Assembly (NCBI RefSeq): GCF_003990915.1
Contig: NZ_BHXQ01000008.1
Coordinates: forward strand, 177,959-241,958
Length of the DNA stretch: 64,000 nucleotides
DNA from: Chryseotalea sanaruensis
Lineage (GTDB): Bacteria > Bacteroidota > Bacteroidia > Cytophagales > Cyclobacteriaceae
Direction of reading: 5' to 3'
Shown here: piece after piece, positions 41,523-51,172 of the stretch
How the letters are laid out: every line of letters begins with the position of its first letter
Position numbering within the stretch: the stretch's first letter is position 1
Notes under the pieces: model-generated
What the model was told of the DNA's origin: nothing
Databases searched by the model: none
Seen by the model: only the letters and a program-made list of their open reading frames with translations
Position numbers and translations under genes: made by a program

Positions 41523-43716
41523 CACGCAACTCATAGTTTACCATGACATGCTTCAATGTTTCAGGATTTAAAGATTCCTTCTTCAAATCAGAGAACGTGC
41601 TTTCGTAGGCTAATACATTAAGTGATCCATCATTCACTTTAACCAATTGATCAAGATAAATTGATTTATCACTCACTAGTGGTAAAATTCTCTGAACATC
41701 TCCCCTGGCTGATAGCTTAATTAAGTAAGGATTTGTTTGTCCTGTTGCAATTCTGGTTCTGATTTCCTTTCCCTTACTATCACGCAGCAAGGTGAAATTA
41801 CCTGCCAGCACAAAGCCATCTCGAACACGAACAACCTTTTGCAATGTTCCTGCAAATGAAATATCACGTCTCCAGACTAAATCACCTAATACATTAATGC
41901 ATTGTACAGAAAGTGTCTCCTCTTCAGTGAAACTTTGAATTAAAGAATTTCCTTTAAACGTCAATACAAAAGTATTCGTCTCTTCTACATATAAAAGGTC
42001 ACGTAGAACAGTCACTTCCTTTAACTTCTTCTTAAGTTTCTCTTCTTTCTTCTCAGTGATGTACACAAAAGTGTTAATGCTCTCAGGTCTTGTAATGTGT
42101 GTTGACGTAACAACAAAAGCGCAACCTTCTTGTGTAAGTATAGCGGATTGTATACTGTTATTAGCATCAACCACTGCGCTATCAATAGAGAAAGAGTAGT
42201 TTTGCATCCAACCTGCTTTGCCATCAGGGTTAACCCTGGCAATGAATGAAACCAAGTTATTATTCTTTTTATCAGGTTTGCCCACTCCTAATAAATAGGT
42301 GCTGCCATCCGGACTTATCAATTTCTTTTGCGTTATCCAGGTACTATTATCTAAACTACCAGGAATACTATCCGAGGTAAATAGAGGAATAGATGCACTA
42401 CCAAACTTAAGAGACTTGTTGATCACTACCTCCTGACGTTGCAACGATGTCAGCAATCCGACTTTTAGATTTGAATGATAATCAGTGAGTGATTTTTTAA
42501 TCAACGAATTCTCCTCTTGTGTAAATTTATCCAATCCACTTTTCCCTCCGTAAAAGGTTTTAAGATATTGTTGATGTTTAATGATGTTATCGTTTGTGAT
42601 ACTCGTCTGTAAATCCTGATACAGACTATCTGCAATCCTATTTTGTTGAATTAACGTACTGTAAAGTTCCAACCTCTGATTAAGTAAGGTGTCGCTTGCC
42701 TGTAATTTCTCCTTCAACATCCACTCTTGTTTAAAGGATTTATAACGAAGAAGTGCCAAAGCCAAAGAGTTTTTGTCGTAGTTATTTAGTTTGTAGATAA
42801 GTTCTTTGTCAATTCGAACAAGATCAGCACTGCTACTAGTTTTTAGTATATTCAAAACTTCTGTGATCTTCTTTTCATTGGTAGAAAGTTGCTCTTGCAT
42901 TGTTAGAATTTCAGATTTATAATTCACTTTTATTCTTTCAACCCATTGCTTGTAATTCCAGAATAAAACTTTGTCCTCCAGAAAAGTCATTCGATTAATC
43001 AATCCATCCAGGCGATAGGTTTTAATCTCATTAACAATAAGTTGCTGTTTATAATCAGGCAGTGGATAATCCTTTGTTAAGGATAGATAATTGTTAAAAT
43101 AAAAAAGTGATGAGTCGTAATAGCTGATCAATTCATCCATTTGCTTTTCAAAAGCAACAGAATAAAACATATAAATATCCTCCTCACTTTTGTAAGTAGT
43201 ACTGATTTGGGCAAAAAGCTTAACCGCCTTATCGTACTGATTTACACTTTTAGTGAATGATTTATAAATAGCCGGGAGTTTTTGCTGAATTAGCATTGCA
43301 GAATCGTAGCCACGCTGTATTTTACCTTGCACAAAAGGAAAGGGTGCATATAATTTTCCTTTGGAATCAAATTGGCCGAAGATCGGTGCGTAATATTCAT
43401 TATCACTTCTTACCTGCTGTTCTGTTACTAATTGCTTTGATTTCAGGTAACGATTTCCTGTCTCAGCTGCATGAGCCATTACGCTTTCGTATTGTGTTAA
43501 TGGATTAGCCTGTCTATAGTTTCGTTCATGCAACAAAGCTAATCTGAAATTAGCATTAGGGTGATCTAACTCATAACCGATAAAATCTCTTAATGCCGAG
43601 AGTTGTTCCGAAGCAGACATGTCGGTTAAGGTTGGAAACAAGTCTTTATATTTAACGCGCTGAGCGTTTGCGGCAAGACTAGCAAACAACAATACAATTA
43701 CAAATATCTTCTTCAT
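41503..43716 (-). CDS. Exported 737-residue protein, third gene of TPR-CHAT operon
   Basis: A signal peptide (MKKIFVIVLLFASLAANAQ) leads into a mostly helical N-terminal region of ~430 residues with Tyr- and Lys-rich helices, and then a beta-rich C-terminal half in which SPDGSTYLLGVGKPDKKNN and later repeats hint at a beta-propeller. I recognise no named family. It is secreted or periplasmic. Its start is three bases after the OmpA gene stop, and that gene is eight bases from the TPR-CHAT gene, so all three are in one operon. The 3' end overlaps cytochrome c by 20 bases on the opposite strand. Confidence 0.7.
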   Translation of the reverse strand: MKKIFVIVLLFASLAANAQRVKYKDLFPTLTDMSASEQLSALRDFIGYELDHPNANFRLALLHERNYRQANPLTQYESVMAHAAETGNRYLKSKQLVTEQQVRSDNEYYAPIFGQFDSKGKLYAPFPFVQGKIQRGYDSAMLIQQKLPAIYKSFTKSVNQYDKAVKLFAQISTTYKSEEDIYMFYSVAFEKQMDELISYYDSSLFYFNNYLSLTKDYPLPDYKQQLIVNEIKTYRLDGLINRMTFLEDKVLFWNYKQWVERIKVNYKSEILTMQEQLSTNEKKITEVLNILKTSSSADLVRIDKELIYKLNNYDKNSLALALLRYKSFKQEWMLKEKLQASDTLLNQRLELYSTLIQQNRIADSLYQDLQTSITNDNIIKHQQYLKTFYGGKSGLDKFTQEENSLIKKSLTDYHSNLKVGLLTSLQRQEVVINKSLKFGSASIPLFTSDSIPGSLDNSTWITQKKLISPDGSTYLLGVGKPDKKNNNLVSFIARVNPDGKAGWMQNYSFSIDSAVVDANNSIQSAILTQEGCAFVVTSTHITRPESINTFVYITEKKEEKLKKKLKEVTVLRDLLYVEETNTFVLTFKGNSLIQSFTEEETLSVQCINVLGDLVWRRDISFAGTLQKVVRVRDGFVLAGNFTLLRDSKGKEIRTRIATGQTNPYLIKLSARGDVQRILPLVSDKSIYLDQLVKVNDGSLNVLAYESTFSDLKKESLNPETLKHVMVNYELRVILSSL

Positions 43717-43719
43717 TTT

Positions 43720-45783
43720 TTAAATGCTAATAATCTTTAACTCAACACGTCTATTCATGGCTTTATTCTCATCAGAGTTATTCGGCACTTTGGGCAACTT
43801 TTCACCATAACCCTGATTGGTGTAGCGGTCAGGAGCAATTTTATTTTGCAACAAATAGTCTGCTACACTTTGCGCTCTCTTTTTTGATAACACAAGGTTA
43901 TAAACATCAGAACCAACGTCATCTGTATGCGCTGATACCTCCACCCTAAGCGTAGGATTTTCATTGAGGAGTTTTACTACGCGATTCAACTCAGTATAGG
44001 ATACGTCAGAAAGTTGCGCTGAATTCGATTCAAAATTAATATCTTTTAAAGTCAGCTTTGCTTCCGCCTCCAGTTTCTGCAACTTAAATTCAAGTCCTTT
44101 TGCTCCACCAACGGCCATATCTAAAGTACCAGATTCAAAAGCATAGCCAGCATCACTAGTAACTTCAACCTCGTAACGGTCACCAGCACGCAGTGAAACC
44201 ATTTGATTTCCTGAAACCTCAATCACCTCATCACGGTTTTTATTCCGTAGGATTACCTTAGATTTTACTTTTGAGTTATTGGAAATGTCTGCCACATTAA
44301 TCTGCACTTCTTTCTTTTCTGGAATTAGCTCAATATACTTTTCAAAGTTTCTGTAGATAACCAATCCTTTGGTATCAAAATCAAGAATGGCTCCTTTGAA
44401 ATCTTTGGATGAAATAATTAATTCATAAGAATAACCTATGGGAAGCTCTGCATTCAAAATTCCGCTTTTAGAATCATTATATGTGTCACTTAAAAAACTA
44501 GTTTCTCCTTTACGCCTAATCTTGATCTCTGCACCAATGGGTTCAAATATCTCTTTATCATTAACATGAAGCGCCAGTTTCACACTTTTAAAAAGCTCAA
44601 TATCAAGACTTATTTCTTTATACTTTTTTTCTGCTCTAAGATCAAGTGAATGAAGGTAGCTCGAATAACCATTTTTCTTAAACTCAATATTAAAGCTTCT
44701 GCCTACCGGTAGTACTATTGTATATCGGCCATCTTCTTCATTGTTCTTCAGCGTGGACACCACTTCTGATGTAAGTGCATCGGTAATCACAATATCAACG
44801 CCAATACCGGCTTTGCTATCCATATCCAATACACTTCCCTGAACAATATTGTTCATGAATTGCCTAAGCTGAAATGGAATATTTACCGAGTAAATATCCT
44901 GATCACTATAAGTATAAAACATTTTATCGCCTTGAGCAGAAATGCATGGAAGCTGATCGCTTTGTTCGGTATTCACAAAATTGAGCGGCACAGGCATACT
45001 CCATGTGCCCAGGTTAGTTAACTGTGATTGGTATAAATCAAAGTCACCTTTACCTCCAGGTCGGTTTGAAGAAAAGATGAGAGTTTTCCCATCAGCCATA
45101 ATACGTGGTGCCTTTTCACAATCCTGATTTATTGGGGAAGGTAAACGCTCTGGTTTGCCCCAAGTACCATCTGCATTTTTAGTTGAGCGAAAAATGGAAG
45201 TACAGAACATATCATTCTGCCTACGCAACTCTTTACTTGTGGGCCCTGTTTTGTTCTCCCTTACAAAATAAATAGTTGAACCATCTGCACTGATGGAAGG
45301 AAAGGCTTCGTAACCTTCTGTATTAATGGGTAGCCCAATCGTAACCGGCTCTGTCCATCCCTCTTTTTGACGAACAGAATAGAAGATATCGTGATTTCCT
45401 GTAAAGCCTACTGATCTGAAAAAGTATAAAACGTTACCATCAAAACTGATGCTGGGGCCACCAATCAAATCTGTTGAATCAACTTTGGAGTTAATATCTT
45501 TTACATCAACAGCACCACCCCATGTTCCATCAGGTAAACGATACGATTCGTAAAGACGATATTTACTCCCCTGCACATTTGCCTCAAAAAATATCTTCTT
45601 ACCGTCAGCCGTAATGGAGGGCGCAAACTCGCGCACAGTCGGTTGACTGATGGCAGGCTTCTTGGTATTGGCATAAACTAAAGAGGAGTCTACCGGAGCT
45701 GTTGCTGGTGGATTAGTGTTTTGTGCAAACAAGTAGCTGGACACTACCTGGAAAAATAAAATCAAAAGTATCCGTTTATTCAT
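43720..45783 (-). CDS. OmpA-family protein with PD40 beta-propeller
   Basis: A 687-residue envelope protein with a signal peptide (~20 residues, ending LFAQ). PD40/WD40-like repeats cover ~45-330, with FAPSITADGKKIFFEA, PSISFDGNVLYFFRS, FPSISADGSTIYFVRE, APRIMADGKTLIFSSNR and LPCISAQGDKMFYTYSD. A region of Ig-like or carboxypeptidase-regulatory modules follows. A C-terminal OmpA domain at ~575-687 has the peptidoglycan-binding DxxGxxxxNxxLSxxRAxxVxxYL pattern (HTDDVGSDVYNLVLSKKRAQ). It should tie the outer membrane to peptidoglycan. It is cotranscribed with the TPR-CHAT gene. Confidence 0.88.
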   Translation of the reverse strand: MNKRILLILFFQVVSSYLFAQNTNPPATAPVDSSLVYANTKKPAISQPTVREFAPSITADGKKIFFEANVQGSKYRLYESYRLPDGTWGGAVDVKDINSKVDSTDLIGGPSISFDGNVLYFFRSVGFTGNHDIFYSVRQKEGWTEPVTIGLPINTEGYEAFPSISADGSTIYFVRENKTGPTSKELRRQNDMFCTSIFRSTKNADGTWGKPERLPSPINQDCEKAPRIMADGKTLIFSSNRPGGKGDFDLYQSQLTNLGTWSMPVPLNFVNTEQSDQLPCISAQGDKMFYTYSDQDIYSVNIPFQLRQFMNNIVQGSVLDMDSKAGIGVDIVITDALTSEVVSTLKNNEEDGRYTIVLPVGRSFNIEFKKNGYSSYLHSLDLRAEKKYKEISLDIELFKSVKLALHVNDKEIFEPIGAEIKIRRKGETSFLSDTYNDSKSGILNAELPIGYSYELIISSKDFKGAILDFDTKGLVIYRNFEKYIELIPEKKEVQINVADISNNSKVKSKVILRNKNRDEVIEVSGNQMVSLRAGDRYEVEVTSDAGYAFESGTLDMAVGGAKGLEFKLQKLEAEAKLTLKDINFESNSAQLSDVSYTELNRVVKLLNENPTLRVEVSAHTDDVGSDVYNLVLSKKRAQSVADYLLQNKIAPDRYTNQGYGEKLPKVPNNSDENKAMNRRVELKIISI

Positions 45784-45791
45784 ACATTCAC

Positions 45792-48700
45792 TTACTTACC
45801 GATCATGATAAATGCTCCCCAAAAATAAGGGTCATTAAATTTTGCTTTCATGGCAATCTGCGCCTGCCTGAAAGCTTCTTGTTGATTGCCTGTATTCAGC
45901 CACAGTGTATAAAACTTTACCATTAGCTCCTGCGTTGCTTGGTCATCTACTTGCCATAAGCTCATCATTACTGCTTTGGAACCGGCAACCAGAAATGATC
46001 GCTGCAAACCATAAACCCCCTCGCCATTTCTTACTTCTCCTAAACCGGTTTCGCAAGCAGAAAGCACCACCAGATCTGTATTGTCTAAATACAAATTCAT
46101 GGCTTCATACGCTGACAAAGCGCCATCTTCTCCGCTTTCTATACTTACTGACTGCCTGCGTTGCGCTGCGCCCGCCATTAAAATACCTGATCTAAGTAAC
46201 GGATTATTAAAAAATGTGACTTCATCACTTTCTCTGTCGTCCATGTCAATGTCGCTCATGAAATATCCGTGCGTAGCAATGTGTATGAGTTTGGGATTAT
46301 CAAGTCCCTTGAGATTTTCTTCACTGGCCTCTTTTACTTTAAAGCTTCTGGCCTCCCATTGCTGCTTAGCTAATAGTGTATTAATCTCATCAACTTCTTT
46401 TTCAGTAGCGGGTAGGTTAGGAATTTCATTATCTGTAAAACCATAGGTGCGGGCAAGCGAACGTGTAGTGCCGCTGGCAACAACGCCCCCATTATTAAAG
46501 TCTACCGCCCCAAATAGAAAAGCTCCTTTTGAATTGCTCGGCTGACTAAGCTGCTGAGTAAATACTTCACTTGTGTTGCTTACCAGACCAATAGAATAAT
46601 TGTCTAACACCCAAGATGCTGTTTTTACATTTTGTAATGTGTTCAGGTTAATCTTATTAAAAATACCATCACTACTGATGTATACATGTCTTGCACCTTG
46701 CAATTCGTTTTCTAATGGCTGCCAAAAATGTTTGTAAGAAAGTGTATCCGCTATTTTGAATTTGATGGTGTTTCTATGATATCGATAAAGTCTTGTTTCT
46801 AATTTAACACCATATGACCACACAACGAGCGATGGTATGACCTCATTTGGCTTTAGCACCAAACCTATGTAGTAAATTGAATCTCTTTCAAACTTGCGTT
46901 TTAGTCTGATGATTTCAACGGCAGCTTCATCAGCTTGTAAAGCTGATGCTACCTGTTCTGTTTTAATAACGGCCTGGTCAAACTGCGATTTGAATAATTC
47001 TGATTTCGATGAAAGAACTTTTTCAAGATCATTTGCTTTTTGTTGCAGAGCAGCAATGTCAATATTCTGAGATTTCCTCTCCTCTTCAGAAAGTGTGTAA
47101 TACCTAACCACCTCTTCTTTTATCTTAATCCATTCTTCAAAAGATAAAACCAGAGCAGCATCTCCGCTGGTTAAAATTCGCGACCTTACTTTATTGGTTG
47201 CATTTAACAAAATAGCTTTTGTAGCCAGCTGAATATCGTACAATTCTTTAAGAACCATTGCTGCTCCTGGATTTTGTCTATTGCGTGAATAGTATTGAAC
47301 ACAGAAATCCTGATAAGTGTCAAAAACAGGTTTGATTTTGGCATAGAAGGCTCCCTTCTCTTTTTCGCTCATCGATGGAAAATTCTCCCGAATTTGTTCC
47401 AGATATTTTGCCACTACATTTTCATACAATGTTTTAGCTTCAGCATATTCACCCTTTGCAAAAGCGATGGTAGCTAAACCATAAAGCGATCGGGCATAGT
47501 CAGGATGATCTTCTCCTAACACTCTTTTTCTTATAGCAACACTTTCTCGCCAGGCTGTTTCTGCTTTTTCCGGCTGATTTGTGTCTTGATATAAAGAAGC
47601 AAGGTTACTCAGTGTAATCGAGTATGAGGGGTGATCTTTTCCTACTGACGCTTCTGTTATCTTTAATACTTCCTCCAGTAAGGGTCGTGCTTTATCAAAC
47701 TGTCCTTGCTTTTGATAAACCGTTGCCAGATTCTGTAAACTAATCGCATATTGGGGATGTTGTTCTCCAAATGTTTTTTTATCTATTTCAAGCGATTGTT
47801 TCAGCAATAATTCTGCTTCTGCAAACTTATCCTGCAACTGATAGAGGGTTGCAAGGTTTTGAAGTGTGGTTGAGTACTCCGGATGATCTCCTCTGAACTG
47901 CGATTCAATAAGTTTTCGAGACTTAATATATAAAGGCTCGGCTTCATCATAATTACCCATGGTAAGGTAGAAGGTAGCCAGTCCGTTGGTGGCCCTTATC
48001 TTCTCAGACTGCGTACCTGTACTGGACTGTTCTAAAATCGCTATCGCCTTTTTAAATTGAGGTTCTGCATTTGAGAATTCACCTGCATATTGATAATACC
48101 TGCCTAAATTAATCAGTGCTGATGCATATTCTTCTGACTTATCTCCCAGAATAGCATTGGAAATAATCAACACTGAATCTATGGCCAATTTTGCGGATCG
48201 TAAATCACCCATTTGAAGATTTACATAAGCCAGATTTTCAAGTGCTGTAGCATATGATAAGTTTAACGCTCCAGCATTTTTTCTGGTTATTACAGCTGCC
48301 TGTTGCAGAAGATCTCTGGAAGTTAGCAACTGCCCCTCTACTTGTTTTAGCGCAGCATAGTTATTCAAGACAGATGCAAAAATCATGTCTTCTTTTATAC
48401 CCTGATCATAGGAAGCAAAAATCTCCTGCACCACTGAATCAGCCTTAGTAAAATCTCCTGTTTGTTGATAAATAACTGCAATACCGTTACTGGCAATAAT
48501 CCATTCGTCTGATTGTCTTCCAGATTGTGCAACTGCCTGAGAATAATTGTTTAATGCCTCTTTGTATTTGCCGGCTTTAAGTAGAGCCAAACCTTTTTTC
48601 GCAAACAAGGAAGAAATTTTTGTACCGCTCTCTTTACCTGCTTGTTTCATCGATGCCAAGGCATCATCCAGTAAAACTATGGCCTCATCATACCTTCCTA

Positions 48701-49778
48701 ATTCTGTAAGTAACACAGAAAGGTTTTGTGCTGTTTCTGCATAGGCGAGTAACTCTGTTTCAGTACTACGGGCAAAAGCCTTTAAGGCATCACGGTACAA
48801 TTTTTCAGCTTCTGCAAGCCTACCCGTTTGTTGTGCAATGGCTGCTTTATTCGAGAGCGCAATTGAGGAAGAGAGTCCACCACCACTTTTTTCTAAAATA
48901 TCAAATAGTGCTGTTGCCTCTGTTGGCCTTCCCAATTTCTGCAAACACAAGGCTCTTGCATTAATGATTTTTGTGTATAGCTCTTCACCTGTTTGTGCCG
49001 TTGACTCGAAAAACTTCTGTGAAGTTGCCAATAACGTCTCTGCTTCTGCTAATTGTAATTGGCTTAACCGAATGTCACCGAGATTGTAGAGTGCTTCGTG
49101 GTAATTAATATTTTCAATATCATTGTTAAGCTCATAATATTCCTTGAGCCAACTGAAACATGTAGCTGCATCTTTAAGAAAATTATTTTCAAGACTTGCC
49201 AGTCCAAAATAATAAAAGCTTACTAACAACTCATCTGCCTTTATCGATTTATTGGTTACTTGAGAAAAGGCCGTTTTAAAAGTTTCGTAGGCAGGCATAC
49301 TGTTGCCCGACAAGTAAAGTGTTGACGCAATGGCCAGTTGGTTCAGTAATAGTGGGGTATCGTCAGCTCTGTGAAAAAGCTCAAGTATGCCTCTGGCTTT
49401 TTGTAAAAGCTCAGTCGCTTTTCCATACTCACCCAATGCATTCTGAAATTGTGCCGCATTGTCTAATGCATTGGCGTAATCAATGTCTTGCTTCGATTCC
49501 CGTATTACAAGTTCTTGCTGAATATAAACAAGACCGTCTGCATACTCTCCGATAGAGAAGTTTGCATTACCTAACAACCTTAAAATAGATGCAAAATTTT
49601 CTGAGGTAGCACCGTCCTCATTTCTATAAGCCGTTAAGCAATCTGTTCCGATTTTAATTGCTTTTTCACTGTTCCCTGCTTCATAAGCCTCTTGAGCAGA
49701 TGCGAACAAGTCTCTCCAGTCCTGCGCCTGAGTTGTATTGATAGAAAAACAAAAAATAAGTAATAGCCAACAACGCAT
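45792..49778 (-). CDS. Exported TPR-CHAT domain protein (caspase-like fold)
   Basis: A 1328-residue protein. A signal peptide (~18 residues, ending TQAQ) precedes at least 15 TPR-type helical repeats (~25-800), many with the PxYAxxLxNLA kinesin-light-chain pattern (ATLQNLATLYQ, SLQNLATVYQKQGQFDKA). A helical linker follows, then a CHAT domain at ~1010-1327. The catalytic dyad looks intact: His near 1169 in IHIATHGYF and Cys near 1241 in LSACETGLGEV. CHAT proteases are cysteine peptidases of the caspase clan and many are cytosolic immune effectors; export to the periplasm or surface is unusual. It heads the operon, followed by PD40-OmpA and a 737-residue partner. Confidence 0.88.
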   Translation of the reverse strand: MRCWLLLIFCFSINTTQAQDWRDLFASAQEAYEAGNSEKAIKIGTDCLTAYRNEDGATSENFASILRLLGNANFSIGEYADGLVYIQQELVIRESKQDIDYANALDNAAQFQNALGEYGKATELLQKARGILELFHRADDTPLLLNQLAIASTLYLSGNSMPAYETFKTAFSQVTNKSIKADELLVSFYYFGLASLENNFLKDAATCFSWLKEYYELNNDIENINYHEALYNLGDIRLSQLQLAEAETLLATSQKFFESTAQTGEELYTKIINARALCLQKLGRPTEATALFDILEKSGGGLSSSIALSNKAAIAQQTGRLAEAEKLYRDALKAFARSTETELLAYAETAQNLSVLLTELGRYDEAIVLLDDALASMKQAGKESGTKISSLFAKKGLALLKAGKYKEALNNYSQAVAQSGRQSDEWIIASNGIAVIYQQTGDFTKADSVVQEIFASYDQGIKEDMIFASVLNNYAALKQVEGQLLTSRDLLQQAAVITRKNAGALNLSYATALENLAYVNLQMGDLRSAKLAIDSVLIISNAILGDKSEEYASALINLGRYYQYAGEFSNAEPQFKKAIAILEQSSTGTQSEKIRATNGLATFYLTMGNYDEAEPLYIKSRKLIESQFRGDHPEYSTTLQNLATLYQLQDKFAEAELLLKQSLEIDKKTFGEQHPQYAISLQNLATVYQKQGQFDKARPLLEEVLKITEASVGKDHPSYSITLSNLASLYQDTNQPEKAETAWRESVAIRKRVLGEDHPDYARSLYGLATIAFAKGEYAEAKTLYENVVAKYLEQIRENFPSMSEKEKGAFYAKIKPVFDTYQDFCVQYYSRNRQNPGAAMVLKELYDIQLATKAILLNATNKVRSRILTSGDAALVLSFEEWIKIKEEVVRYYTLSEEERKSQNIDIAALQQKANDLEKVLSSKSELFKSQFDQAVIKTEQVASALQADEAAVEIIRLKRKFERDSIYYIGLVLKPNEVIPSLVVWSYGVKLETRLYRYHRNTIKFKIADTLSYKHFWQPLENELQGARHVYISSDGIFNKINLNTLQNVKTASWVLDNYSIGLVSNTSEVFTQQLSQPSNSKGAFLFGAVDFNNGGVVASGTTRSLARTYGFTDNEIPNLPATEKEVDEINTLLAKQQWEARSFKVKEASEENLKGLDNPKLIHIATHGYFMSDIDMDDRESDEVTFFNNPLLRSGILMAGAAQRRQSVSIESGEDGALSAYEAMNLYLDNTDLVVLSACETGLGEVRNGEGVYGLQRSFLVAGSKAVMMSLWQVDDQATQELMVKFYTLWLNTGNQQEAFRQAQIAMKAKFNDPYFWGAFIMIGK

Positions 49779-49821
49779 AAGTAGATAATTTGCAAAATTG
49801 CTAACAACGCTGTCAAACTAA

Positions 49822-49841
49822 AATACCTTATTATAGGTATT
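49822..49841 (-). promoter_or_regulatory. Inverted repeat upstream of TPR-CHAT operon
   Basis: AATACCT (49822-49828) and AGGTATT (49835-49841) form a palindrome with a 6-bp spacer, 44 bp before the start codon. The size fits a dimeric regulator's operator near the promoter. A looser related motif (ATACCTT) occurs ~80 bp further upstream. Confidence 0.35.
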
Positions 49842-50019
49842 CGGCAGCATTATAAGGAGAGGTAATCAAAAATAGTCAACAAAAGGCTAACTACAGCTAT
49901 CTACACGCATGAAATACCTTGCAAAATGTCAATAACTTATGATACGTATTTTAGTATGTGGCTAAATCTGAACAATCAACGCTCAAAGTCGATAAATCAC
50001 TCGCTTACATAAAAGAATA

Positions 50020-51159
50020 TTAAACATTGGCATGTTTATCAAGTGCATCATTCATGACGTTAGTCTGAATCTGGATTGACTCCTGATGTACCAGTTTCAA
50101 AAATTCTTTGGAAAAATCTTCACTAATGCCCATCGCTAAGCCCATGGCTACACGGGTATTGATAATTTCTTCCCAACGATTTACTTGTAGAATAGTCACA
50201 CCGTTCTCTTTCTTGTATTGACCAATTTTTTCAGAGATTTTCATACGAGCAGACAGTTTGTGCATGATGTCATCGTCAAGTTGATCTATCTGTTCACGCA
50301 AGGCTACCAATGTATCTTTAAACGACTTACTATCTGAAGAGGCTGTTCTAACAATCAAGGCATCCAGTATTTTACTTAATGCTGTTGGTGTTACTTGTTG
50401 TTTTGCATCACTCCAGGCCGCGTCAGGGGTAATATGGCTCTCAATCATTAAGCCAACCATATCTAAATCAAGTGCCTTTTGCGATACAAATGAAATCAAA
50501 TCACGGGCTCCGGTAATATGACTAGGATCGCAGATAATGTCTAACTCTGGTATTCTGGTTTTAAGATCGATGGCTAACTCCCACATAGGTGCATTTCTAA
50601 AAGGACCTTTTTCAAAAGATGAAAACCCACGATGAATAGCCGCCATTTTTGTAATACCCGCTTTGCTCAATCGCTCTACTGCGCCAATCCAAAGTTCCAA
50701 ATCAGGGTTAACAGGATTTTTAACCATCACTGGAATATCTACTCCTTTCAATGAGTCGGCAATCTCCTGAACTGAAAAAGGATTCACTGTAGTTCTTGCA
50801 CCAATCCAAAGTATATCAACACCCGCTTTCAAACTGGCTTCCACGTGAGCTGCGGTGGCCACTTCTGTTGTTATGGGCAAACCTGTTTCTTTTCTGGCAT
50901 TCACCATCCATTCAAGGCCTATATCACCAACACCTTCAAATTGCCCCGGCCTTGTGCGTGGCTTCCATATACCTGCACGCAAGGCATGTACTTTACCAGT
51001 AGCTGCCAGTTGTTTACATGTAGTAATGGTTTGGCTCTCTGTTTCTGCACTACAAGGGCCTGAAATAATTATCGGATGATTGCTTTGAGTGACTTCTGAT
51101 GTTTTTCTTAGTGCTGGCAACCATTTCTTAATTGATTCGAGTTGAAGTTCCTTTTTCAT
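50020..51159 (-). CDS. Bifunctional DAHP synthase / chorismate mutase
   Basis: A 379-residue fusion. Residues ~20-265 are a DAHP synthase of the type found in Bacillus-like AroA (IIISGPCSAETES, ALRAGIWKPRTRPG, DPSHITGARD), and ~275-365 are an AroQ-type chorismate mutase (LREQIDQLDDDIMHKLSARMKISEKIGQYKKENG). One protein thus catalyses the first shikimate step and the branch point toward prephenate. It is the last gene of the operon with pheA, an aminotransferase and tyrA, giving the whole Phe/Tyr branch plus pathway entry. Control would come from the leader attenuator upstream of pheA. Confidence 0.94.
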   Translation of the reverse strand: MKKELQLESIKKWLPALRKTSEVTQSNHPIIISGPCSAETESQTITTCKQLAATGKVHALRAGIWKPRTRPGQFEGVGDIGLEWMVNARKETGLPITTEVATAAHVEASLKAGVDILWIGARTTVNPFSVQEIADSLKGVDIPVMVKNPVNPDLELWIGAVERLSKAGITKMAAIHRGFSSFEKGPFRNAPMWELAIDLKTRIPELDIICDPSHITGARDLISFVSQKALDLDMVGLMIESHITPDAAWSDAKQQVTPTALSKILDALIVRTASSDSKSFKDTLVALREQIDQLDDDIMHKLSARMKISEKIGQYKKENGVTILQVNRWEEIINTRVAMGLAMGISEDFSKEFLKLVHQESIQIQTNVMNDALDKHANV

Positions 51160-51172
51160 AGTAATATACTGA

